Position numbers and translations under genes: made by a program
The notes under the pieces: model-generated
The model's input: the letters and a program-made list of their open reading frames with translations, nothing else
Told to the model about the DNA's origin: nothing
Databases searched by the model: none
In this document: positions 7,191 to 13,025 of the stretch, one piece after another
Position numbering within the stretch: position 1 is the stretch's first letter
Layout: each line of letters begins with the position of its first letter
Origin: Candidatus Latescibacterota bacterium
GTDB taxonomy: Bacteria; Latescibacterota; Latescibacteria; Latescibacterales; Latescibacteraceae
NCBI GenBank assembly: GCA_018656855.1
Contig: JABHYP010000044.1
Span: 1 to 14,819 of the forward strand
DNA length: 14,819 nucleotides
Direction: 5' to 3'

Positions 7191-8171
7191 CTATCTCTCA
7201 CTCTCAACAGGTATGGCTTTTTCTAAAACTCTGCTCGGAATATTAAGCCCCAAACTTGATAACACTCTATTATTGATATAAAGAATTATGTGACGAGGTG
7301 TTTCTATAGCAGAAGTTGAAATGGAATTGCTTGAAAATCTTTTCAGCACTAATTCGGCTGTTTGTTTGCCGATGTCCTCGTAATCAATTCCCAAAGACAG
7401 TGGAGTTCCGGCCATAGCTAAATGTTTTGAGACAGCTATAATAGGTACGCTGTTTGTGAAACTCTCACGTAATACAAATCTCAAAATATTTGGTTCATTA
7501 TAAAGAATAGCATCCGGTGGCATCCATAATACATCAATTTCCGGAAGAATTTCTCTCATAGCGTTGGGAATATCCCGCTCACTTGTAATCTCATAAGCAA
7601 AAAGCCGCAAACCCATTTTGTTTGTTATATCCCGAGCGTAATAATACATCTGGGCAGATTGCCTGCTATATATTAAACCAACTCTTCTCACAAACGGCAT
7701 GGCTTCACGTAATATATCAAATTGTTCCTCTACAGGAATCGCCAGGGTTACACCGCTGATATTCTTATTTGATGAAGTGGATTTTGAATTCATACTTTCG
7801 ATGTGATCCAGAACCATTGTAAAAATAATCGGGATGTTAAGAACATTATTAACTGCTGAACGAGTTGCCAATGTTCCTACAGTAATGATAAGATCAGGTT
7901 GCTTTTCAACTATTTTCATCCAAAAATCATTTTCTTCATCCGAAGAAGAATTAAAAAGGATTTCTTCAGTATTAAAAGACAAACCATTATTTTGCAGAGA
8001 TGATTTTATTTCTTTAGTTGTTTGTTCATATTCAGTCCTGAATGCGCTTTTAACTATTAATATGTGGACAGTTTGCGAAGAAATTTCGCCCGTGGAAATA
8101 AATAAAAATAGACAAAGGATTCCTATGGAACGTATCCAGTATTTAAAATATTTTTCGAATAGTAAAAACAT
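7191..8171 (-). CDS. ABC-type substrate-binding protein (ABC_sub_bind, COG2984 type), orphan
   Basis: 326 residues. A hydrophobic N-terminal segment (about 14-28) after lysines and an arginine is consistent with a signal peptide, probably cleaved near residue 33. There is no lipobox. The body fits the periplasmic binding-protein family typified by TrpX-like proteins: ILIVKS at the start of lobe 1, PDLIITVGTLATRSA, IPIIFTMV, a VRRVGLIYSRQSA strand after the hinge, VLWMPPDAIL, PIIAVS and LSLGIDYEDIGKQTAEL. Members bind small molecules such as amino acids, but the ligand cannot be read here. No permease or ATPase gene is nearby. Instead the gene sits between a TonB-dependent receptor (46-nt gap) and a histidine kinase (stop and start one base apart), which argues for a sensing role. 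The start at 8171 is the first ATG giving the signal segment; AGG precedes it closely. Confidence 0.82.
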   Translation of the reverse strand: MFLLFEKYFKYWIRSIGILCLFLFISTGEISSQTVHILIVKSAFRTEYEQTTKEIKSSLQNNGLSFNTEEILFNSSSDEENDFWMKIVEKQPDLIITVGTLATRSAVNNVLNIPIIFTMVLDHIESMNSKSTSSNKNISGVTLAIPVEEQFDILREAMPFVRRVGLIYSRQSAQMYYYARDITNKMGLRLFAYEITSERDIPNAMREILPEIDVLWMPPDAILYNEPNILRFVLRESFTNSVPIIAVSKHLAMAGTPLSLGIDYEDIGKQTAELVLKRFSSNSISTSAIETPRHIILYINNRVLSSLGLNIPSRVLEKAIPVESER

Positions 8172-8217
8172 CCTGGTTGCTTTCTTGAAGTAGAAAAGGA
8201 ATATACTTTAACAAAAT

Positions 8218-10137
8218 TCAGAATGAGTAATTAAAGCCTCCGATTACTCGCCTTCTAATTTCTTCAGCAAAAGGATATTCTTTGTCCTTGCTATCAAATA
8301 GATTGTATACAGAGATAAAAAACTCTATACGTTTCTTCTCTAATAGATATCCAATTTTACCATCGCATCGAGTATGCGCATCGGTTATAGTTTCCGCATA
8401 ATCTCCCAACGGTGTTGGAATTTCCCAGTTAATTTTGTCAATATAACTTGTTAAAAACGAAACAGATAATCCTCTTGGTAAATTGAAAAACAGTTTAAGG
8501 TTTGCTTTATGCTTCGGTGGGTATTGTGTTTTTAAAACTGTATAATCATTGTTCAGATTTTGATAACTGTAGTTAGATGACATCTTCAACCAGCGAAGAG
8601 GGATAATATCAGCAGATACCTCGAAGCCATCAGCACTCGCTTTGCCGAGATTAACATATGATTGTATAAAGGTTGTACCTTCTTGTTTTTTCTCACTGAA
8701 ACCAATGTAGTCTTTAAAATTGTACCTGAAAAAATTTACTTCTGTACGAAACCGGTAACTGGGAAAAAACATATAACCAATTTCATAGGTTGTGATTTTT
8801 TCCGATTCAAGGTCTGGTTCGCCAACAAGTTTTAATTCTAATCCCGGTACACCAACAACCAACGGATCCAAGGGAGTAGTTAGCTGAAAATAAGAATCTG
8901 TGAAACTGGGATTGCGAAATGCCTTTCCAACCGAGAATCTCAGTGTATGATGATCTGTGGGGGAGTAAATAACACTTCCTCTGGGACTGATATTTACTCC
9001 CACCAGTGGATGTCTATCCACTCTTGCCCCAGCCAAAAGACTGACTTCATGCAACGGCCTGAATTCATCCTGAATATACACAGCCGCTAAATTCTGCTCG
9101 TGATCTTTGTCTATTATGTTTGAATCTATTGTATTAAAGCGGTATGTTCCACCATAAATAAATGTGTTTCTTTTGCCAAGCTCAAGTATATGCTGAGCAT
9201 CTAAATCAAAAGTATTGTAAAGAATGTCAACATCATCTCCCGGGGGAAAAAATGCTCCTCCGGTTTGATCACCACGATTCCAAAAAGCTTGTAGTTTAAA
9301 AGTTCCATGATCCAGATTTACTTTAGCAAATGTTGTAGTTGCTTCAAACTTGGTGTCCTCAATACGAACGATTTGAATTATATGACCACGGCTTAATCCA
9401 GCCTCTGCTGATAGTCTAGTTTCATTTTTGAATCGATGCTCCAGGTAAAAATTACCAAGAGCAACATCCTCAGATGATACTTCAGGGTCTTTGAAGCTGT
9501 TTATCTTTCTTGTACCCAGAGCAAATCGGTATTCTGTATCTCCTTCCCAGCCACCCTGGATTGCAGAAGTATATAAAGTTCCGTTTTCTCCTCCCTGTAT
9601 TTGAAGATGTCCTCCACGTAGTTGTCTTGGAGTTTTTGTAATGATGTTGATTACTCCGCTGAATGCATTGGCGCCATAGAGGGCTGAACCCGGACTGCGT
9701 ACAATTTCAATTCTGTCGATTTGATTCAGTAAAATTGGGAGTCCTTGCCATATTACTCCACCGAAGAAATCAAAATAAACCGATCGACCATCAATAAGAA
9801 CCAGCATTTTTTTTGAAAGTAACTGGTTCAATCCTCGAGCATTTAACTCTGAATGGGAGGAGCTGATGCTCATTACATCGATCCCAGGAACAAATCGTAG
9901 CAACTCGGGGATAGTAAGAGCGCCGGAGGCCTGAATTTCTTCTGAAGAAATGACTGTAACCGTAGCAGGTGCCCTTTCAATACTTTGTTCGGTTCTACCT
10001 GCAGTAATCACCGTTTCGATTGGCCGGAAATATACTTCCTCGGTTAGCTCAGGCTCTTGAGAATAAACCGGAAACGAATAAAGGGTTAATAAAAGCAAAA
10101 TTATCATCATACATCTTTTGAGCAAGATAGAATTCAT
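8218..10137 (-). CDS. TonB-dependent outer-membrane receptor
   Basis: 639 residues, typical for the family. A signal peptide of about 26-27 residues ends at YSQ and is followed by a TonB-box-like stretch ETVITAGR (41-48). The plug domain (about 45-170) contains PATVTVISSEEI, IPELLRFVPGIDVM, LNARGLN, VLIDGRSVYFD, IDRIEIVRSPGSALYGANAFSGVINI, all hallmark plug segments. The rest alternates as expected for a 22-stranded barrel and ends in GGFNYSF with a terminal Phe. Overall it is closest in style to BtuB/CirA-like receptors (cobalamin, siderophores, other ligands), but the ligand is not determined. GGGAG lies 8 bases before the ATG at 10137. The short upstream gap holds no cobalamin riboswitch. 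Between a receiver gene and the binding-protein gene, it would bring a ligand into the periplasm, possibly for sensing. Confidence 0.94.
   Translation of the reverse strand: MNSILLKRCMMIILLLLTLYSFPVYSQEPELTEEVYFRPIETVITAGRTEQSIERAPATVTVISSEEIQASGALTIPELLRFVPGIDVMSISSSHSELNARGLNQLLSKKMLVLIDGRSVYFDFFGGVIWQGLPILLNQIDRIEIVRSPGSALYGANAFSGVINIITKTPRQLRGGHLQIQGGENGTLYTSAIQGGWEGDTEYRFALGTRKINSFKDPEVSSEDVALGNFYLEHRFKNETRLSAEAGLSRGHIIQIVRIEDTKFEATTTFAKVNLDHGTFKLQAFWNRGDQTGGAFFPPGDDVDILYNTFDLDAQHILELGKRNTFIYGGTYRFNTIDSNIIDKDHEQNLAAVYIQDEFRPLHEVSLLAGARVDRHPLVGVNISPRGSVIYSPTDHHTLRFSVGKAFRNPSFTDSYFQLTTPLDPLVVGVPGLELKLVGEPDLESEKITTYEIGYMFFPSYRFRTEVNFFRYNFKDYIGFSEKKQEGTTFIQSYVNLGKASADGFEVSADIIPLRWLKMSSNYSYQNLNNDYTVLKTQYPPKHKANLKLFFNLPRGLSVSFLTSYIDKINWEIPTPLGDYAETITDAHTRCDGKIGYLLEKKRIEFFISVYNLFDSKDKEYPFAEEIRRRVIGGFNYSF
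8225..8249 (-). other. 7-bp inverted repeat at the 3' end of the receptor gene
   Basis: GAGTAAT (8225-8231) and ATTACTC (8243-8249) can form a hairpin in the mRNA over the last receptor codons, followed on the minus strand by only a weak U-rich stretch. It could attenuate or stabilise the transcript between receptor and binding protein, which are normally needed in different amounts, or it could be a by-product of coding sequence. Confidence 0.22.
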
Positions 10138-10216
10138 TTGATAGCTCCCAATATTTAATAATTATTTGAAATGTGTTAATACACTTTGAATTCGTTTTCA
10201 GATTTGTTATGTGCTC

Positions 10217-10603
10217 TTATAATGAAACTACCCTGGAATAAAGAACCTCTTTGACTTTAGCTAAAAGGATTCTTAAACTGACAGGTTTTGCCAAAAAATG
10301 TTTTACACCTTTTTCATGAAGAATTTGAAAATCTAAATTGCTTAAAAGTCCGGAAATAATCACTACAGGAATATCAATATCCATTCTCTTCATTGTTTTA
10401 ATTATTTCTATACCTCCGGCTCTGGGCATATAAAGATCGAGAAGGATTAAGTCGGGTTTTTCTTTAATAATAGAATGAATTACGGGAATCGACATAGGTA
10501 CTTCGACCACTCGATACCCTTTTGCTGTGAGTATTTTTGTGATAACCTTTCTAAACGAGTCGTCGTCATCAACAACCAAAATTGTAATGTGTGAGTCTTT
10601 CAT
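10217..10603 (-). CDS. Stand-alone receiver-domain response regulator
   Basis: 128 residues forming one receiver: acidic D12-D15, phospho-acceptor D56 (LLDLYMP), S84 (ISG) and K106 (AKPV). There is no output domain. The ATG at 10603 overlaps the stop of the preceding HTH-receiver gene by four bases (ATGA), so the two are almost certainly co-translated. The receptor gene follows after a 79-nt gap. It may receive phosphate from the kinase at 5504-7189 or from a kinase outside the window. Family assignment is certain; the partner is unknown. Confidence 0.93.
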   Translation of the reverse strand: MKDSHITILVVDDDDSFRKVITKILTAKGYRVVEVPMSIPVIHSIIKEKPDLILLDLYMPRAGGIEIIKTMKRMDIDIPVVIISGLLSNLDFQILHEKGVKHFLAKPVSLRILLAKVKEVLYSRVVSL

Positions 10604-11202
10604 TGGAGAAGCTTTTCCACACTTGCCATAATGGTTTTAGTATCAAAGGGTTTAAGTAAATAATCATTTGCCCCGCTATCCATGACCATATCCCTGTCAT
10701 ATGCCTCCGAATGACCGGTTATAGCGAGGATTTTTATTCCGGAAGTAATGTTCTTATCCTCTCGGAGACGCCTGCATATCTCAAGGCCGTCAATTTTGGG
10801 CATTCTGATATCCAATATTAATAAATCCGGCTTGAAATCACCGGCTTTTATCAATGTCTCATAACCATCAAAGGCAGTTTCCACCTGATATTCCTCGTTT
10901 TGTTTCACTAAAAGATGACGGATCGCATCGACAACACTGGGATCATCATCCGCTATAAGAATCTTTTTTCTCCCTTTTTCTTCAAAATATTCTTCAACTA
11001 TTGGCATATCATTCCGTTGAAGAAATGATCTAAATTCTTCCTTAATAATTCTATAATGTCCACCTGGGTAACGGAAAGCTTTCAATTCTTTATTTTTAAT
11101 CCATCTATTAACCTGCATTACTGTGGTATGGCAATACCGAGCTATATCTCCTGTCGTAAGGAGAGGGTCGGGAATTGGATTAATAAAAGTTTTTTTTGTC
11201 AT
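10600..11202 (-). CDS. Response regulator with N-terminal excisionase/MerR-type HTH and C-terminal receiver
   Basis: 200 residues. Residues about 13-62 form a winged helix-turn-helix of the excisionase/MerR kind: LLTTGDIARYCHTTVMQVNRWI, then FRYPGGHYRI for the wing and EEFRSFL. A short linker leads to a receiver (about 79-200) with D85-D87, phospho-acceptor D131 (LILDIRMP), T155-S157 region (ITGHS) and K180-range KPF. The order is reversed compared with most response regulators, where the receiver comes first. It is the first gene of the long minus-strand run and lies about 80 bases downstream of a strong promoter whose -10 region overlaps a palindrome, so autoregulation of the whole run is an attractive inference. 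The ATG at 11202 has only a weak site (TAGG) upstream. Confidence 0.9.
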   Translation of the reverse strand: MTKKTFINPIPDPLLTTGDIARYCHTTVMQVNRWIKNKELKAFRYPGGHYRIIKEEFRSFLQRNDMPIVEEYFEEKGRKKILIADDDPSVVDAIRHLLVKQNEEYQVETAFDGYETLIKAGDFKPDLLILDIRMPKIDGLEICRRLREDKNITSGIKILAITGHSEAYDRDMVMDSGANDYLLKPFDTKTIMASVEKLLQ

Positions 11203-11277
11203 AATGGAAACCTATTACATATTTTTAAGCATAACTATTGTAATTATTATAACAAATATATAATACATATCATTTAC

Positions 11278-11309
11278 ATGTTATATAACATATATATCAT
11301 TTTTGTCAA
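11278..11309 (-). promoter_or_regulatory. Strong sigma-70-type promoter with palindromic operator candidate
   Basis: On the minus strand a perfect -35 hexamer TTGACA (11304-11309) is followed after 18 bases by TATAAC (11280-11285), or after 17 by ATATAA. The -10 region is embedded in a perfect 14-bp palindrome ATGTTATATAACAT (11278-11291). Transcription would begin near 11270 and read the HTH-receiver gene at 11202 and those after it. A protein bound to the palindrome would cover the -10 element, the arrangement expected for repression. The palindrome is AT-rich, so coincidence is possible. Confidence 0.55.
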
Positions 11310-11375
11310 GTATTTTTTATGAAAGTTTTTTTAGAAAGATTGAAAAGACGGTTGGATGCCTTCTGGTGGAGTATT

Positions 11376-11516
11376 TCACCTGAGAAGGGAAGAATGTGCA
11401 CCGTGGTGGGAAAGTGTATATAAGGAGAATTTTGTTCCGTTAGAAGCATCACCGCAGTCTTCGCAGCGTATGAAAATAATGGCGATGCTTTTGAAAGTTT
11501 CGTCAGAGACGTTCAT
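11376..11516 (-). CDS. Possible 46-residue small protein with a Cys pair (or gene remnant)
   Basis: An ORF from ATG at 11516 to TGA at 11376. The peptide contains CEDCGDASNGTKFS and ends GAHSSLLR, a composition (Cys-x2-Cys, Gly, His-His) less like random AT-rich translation than its surroundings. Local G+C is also higher than on either side. I do not recognise the family; the Cys pair and nearby histidines could bind a metal, or this may be the tail of a former larger gene. There is no clear Shine-Dalgarno sequence before the ATG. The plus-strand ORF covering the same bases also has no ribosome binding site and looks less protein-like. It lies just upstream of the main operon promoter and downstream of an 11-bp inverted repeat. 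Confidence 0.32.
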   Translation of the reverse strand: MNVSDETFKSIAIIFIRCEDCGDASNGTKFSLYTLSHHGAHSSLLR

Positions 11517-11521
11517 GATAT

Positions 11522-11565
11522 TATTATTTACTCACAAATTAGTGACAGTATCACAGTAAATAATA
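11522..11565. repeat. 11-bp perfect inverted repeat with nested small repeat
   Basis: TATTATTTACT (11522-11532) is matched by AGTAAATAATA (11555-11565). Inside the 22-base spacer, GTGA (11542-11545) and TCAC (11551-11554) form a second inverted pair. It lies 6 bases before the possible 46-residue ORF on the minus strand, where an operator or a 5' leader hairpin would be expected. The arms are AT-rich. Confidence 0.35.
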
Positions 11566-11660
11566 CAATAATTATTATCCCAACATAACTAATCGTATCA
11601 GCTTCTCTATAATCTTTTATGAAATACTTTAATCCTTAAATAATAATTATTTAACTTATT

Positions 11661-11789
11661 CTATTTTTTTTCACCTCTGCTTTTTTCTGTAATCCAATTG
11701 AAAATTATTATAACTAACTGAATTACCCAAAAAGCGAGAATAAAAGGAATTGAAATAATAATTGTTAATATATATTTAATTTTTTCCAT
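11661..11789 (-). CDS. Possible 42-residue single-pass membrane peptide
   Basis: An ORF from ATG 11789 to TAG 11661. A short basic N-terminus (MEKIK) is followed by about 25 hydrophobic residues including FILAFWVIQLV and IIIFNW, then a charged tail (EKSRGEKK). The topology is that of a small inner-membrane peptide. Against it: no Shine-Dalgarno sequence is visible, and AT-rich DNA often encodes hydrophobic peptides by chance. Family unknown. Confidence 0.25.
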   Translation of the reverse strand: MEKIKYILTIIISIPFILAFWVIQLVIIIFNWITEKSRGEKK

Positions 11790-11835
11790 TTTAAATATTT
11801 TACACCAAAATTTTAGACGCCCTTCCCAAAACGTC

Positions 11836-11865
11836 ATGTGCTTTCTTGAAAATTAGCACATTTTT
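11836..11865 (+). terminator. Hairpin with T-tract, possible plus-strand terminator
   Basis: ATGTGCT (11836-11842) and AGCACAT (11855-11861) form a 7-bp stem with a 12-base loop, followed on the plus strand by TTTTT. No plus-strand gene is visible upstream, so it might block stray transcription, or be chance. Confidence 0.25.
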
Positions 11866-11969
11866 CGTCATCTCTTATAATCTTCTGAACATCCACCTTA
11901 AAATTTATCAGAATAAAAGAGAAAGTCAATATGAAATTGAACAGCGCTGCTATATGAGAGCAATAAACG

Positions 11970-11998
11970 AAAAAGACGCCCGATGTGGACGCCTTCTT
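11970..11998 (-). terminator. Rho-independent terminator downstream of the 35-residue gene
   Basis: The minus-strand RNA reads AAGAAGGCGUCC (11998-11987), loop ACAUC, GGGCGUCUUUUU (11981-11970). All 12 positions pair if G-U wobbles are allowed (three G-U, one U-G). On the plus strand the same positions would be A-C mismatches, so the hairpin works only for minus-strand transcription. The U-run forms the 3' arm. It lies 22 bases after the stop codon of the small gene at 12021. Confidence 0.65.
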
Positions 11999-12020
11999 TT
12001 TGACGGATATGCGTTATCAC

Positions 12021-12128
12021 CTAAGAAAGCAGGACACCGGCACAGTTGATAACATAGATGTAAGAAACAACGAAGAAGCTGAAACCCGCCACTAAGCTCG
12101 ACATTAAAATTGCAGAATCCTTTTTCAT
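12021..12128 (-). CDS. Small membrane protein, 35 residues, unknown function
   Basis: ATG at 12128, TAG at 12021. Two lysines and an aspartate at the N-terminus are followed from residue 6 to the end by an almost unbroken hydrophobic stretch (SSLVAGFSFFVVSYIYVI, then NCAGVLLS), so a single membrane helix covering most of the protein is expected. Expression signals are better than for any other small ORF here: TAAGGAG sits 7 bases before the ATG, and a terminator specific to this strand follows 22 bases after the stop. A GATAAT word (12156-12161) could be a -10 element, but no good -35 goes with it. I do not recognise the family. It stands alone between the regulator operon and a decayed gene. 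It could be a small stress or envelope peptide, or a type I toxin-like peptide; nothing in the sequence decides. Confidence 0.62.
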   Translation of the reverse strand: MKKDSAILMSSLVAGFSFFVVSYIYVINCAGVLLS

Positions 12129-12135
12129 TTTCTTT

Positions 12136-12142
12136 CTCCTTA
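12136..12142 (-). promoter_or_regulatory. Strong Shine-Dalgarno sequence
   Basis: TAAGGAG on the minus strand, 7 bases before the ATG at 12128. It is the best ribosome binding site in the AT-rich region and is the main reason for accepting the 35-residue gene. Confidence 0.65.
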
Positions 12143-12216
12143 TGTTATGTTTAAGATTATCTCTCTTCCTACTGTGTAAGACGCAATCTGTGACAGAATA
12201 ATTTCAATAAGGTCTT

Positions 12217-12240
12217 CACTACTTCAGTTTACCAGTAGTG
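12217..12240. repeat. 7-bp inverted repeat upstream of the 35-residue gene
   Basis: CACTACT (12217-12223) and AGTAGTG (12234-12240) with a 10-base spacer, about 90-110 bases before the small gene's start on the minus strand. No T-tract follows on the minus strand, so an operator is more likely than a terminator. It may be chance. Confidence 0.28.
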
Positions 12241-12334
12241 TTCTCATATATATATACCGTCATTATCAGAAAAGGTTATATAAAATTATTAATACCATTA
12301 ATTATTACATATCGCTTTTATTCAGACAGGCACC

Positions 12335-12844
12335 TTTTCAAAACCTGGGAAATAGGGTGATTATAGGGTACGAAAGCAATGTCGCGTCTTTAGACTTTGC
12401 AAAGTACAAAGCATTTAGCTAATGTTTTGAACCTCAGAACGTCCTACTTTCAATTCATCCGAATAATGGAAAAAGCCAAGCTGAAGTATGAGAAATTAGG
12501 CTATAAATTGAAGTTAGTTTATTACATCGGAAGAAAAAGGAGGATTGAAAAAACAGTTGCACTTCCTTGAAACTACACCTTAACTTTTTACTCAAAGTGT
12601 CCGAAAGGTGTACACTTTAGATATTATCGCTTGTACACTCCGGTTACTGGGACAGGAGTTTAAGGCGGCTGTGGAGATTCGTGTCATGGCTGCGGATTAA
12701 GAAACTATTACTACGGACAGTGACTTCATCATCGTTGGTGGCACCGGAAAGGGAGAAGAAACAGCTGTAGTTCTTCGTCAATCACACATGAAAAACTTCT
12801 TTAACCATAAAATCAGGGCGATTCCGGCAAGCCCTTTTTTGTGA
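12335..12844 (+). pseudogene. Decayed pyruvate-kinase alpha/beta-domain (PK_C-like) gene
   Basis: The clearest part is 12617-12844: LDIIACTLRLLGQEFKAAVE, VMAAD, then an in-frame TAA at 12698-12700, followed by DSDFIIVGGTGKGEETAVVL, SHMKNFFNHKIRAIPASP and a stop at 12842-12844. This matches my recollection of small (about 190-residue) stand-alone pyruvate kinase alpha/beta-domain proteins, whose ends read roughly MAADAGLI, GGTGRGADTA, NFFDLKIREI. A second piece in another frame (12466-12567: EKAKLKYEKLGYKLKLV) resembles the helix-strand before that region, and FSKPGK at 12335-12352, ended by TAG, could be the family's N-terminal FEKPGK. The spacing of the three pieces roughly fits an intact gene. 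With two in-frame stops and at least one frameshift the gene cannot make the full protein. The 3' piece is firm, the N-terminal part tentative. Confidence 0.6.
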
Positions 12845-12876
12845 ACGTGGACACAAAAATGCGTCAAGAATAATGA

Positions 12877-12886
12877 GTTATATAAC
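12877..12886. repeat. Palindrome GTTATATAAC, same core as the operator candidate at 11278
   Basis: A perfect 10-bp palindrome whose sequence is identical to the centre of the 14-bp palindrome at 11278-11291. A near copy, GTTATATAAA, occurs at 12275-12284. It lies about 140 bases before the lyase gene on the plus strand. It is either a shared operator or an AT-rich coincidence. Confidence 0.3.
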
Positions 12887-13025
12887 CTAACAAATGAATT
12901 TACTATGGGGAATATAGTTATTATATCACTCTAAACTACTAAATGCCCTAACAACAATATAAGCCACATTTCTAAGAGTATGAATTCCCACTATTTAACA
13001 TCTTACACAGCGGAGGTTTAACGCA

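Noticed and set aside
10138..10216. Cobalamin riboswitch before the receptor gene
   Set aside because: The gap is only 79 bases and contains no B12-box-like element, so a B12 ligand for the receptor is not supported even though a B12-type enzyme is nearby.
11056..11322. Plus-strand ORF of 88 codons
   Set aside because: Antisense to the HTH-receiver gene, with a tail rich in Tyr and Ile typical of translated AT-rich promoter DNA.
11356..11559. Plus-strand ORF of 67 codons
   Set aside because: No ribosome binding site, no recognisable family, and the minus-strand reading of the same bases looks more protein-like.
11846..12049. Plus-strand ORF of 67 codons
   Set aside because: It runs through the minus-strand terminator and lies antisense to the 35-residue gene with a good ribosome binding site; its composition is random-like.
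12466..12570. A separate 34-codon basic peptide gene
   Set aside because: No ribosome binding site; its sequence fits better as one frame of the decayed pyruvate-kinase-domain gene.
12594..12618. AAAGTGT / ACACTTT inverted repeat
   Set aside because: It falls inside former coding sequence of the pseudogene and has no T-tract, so it is probably coincidence.
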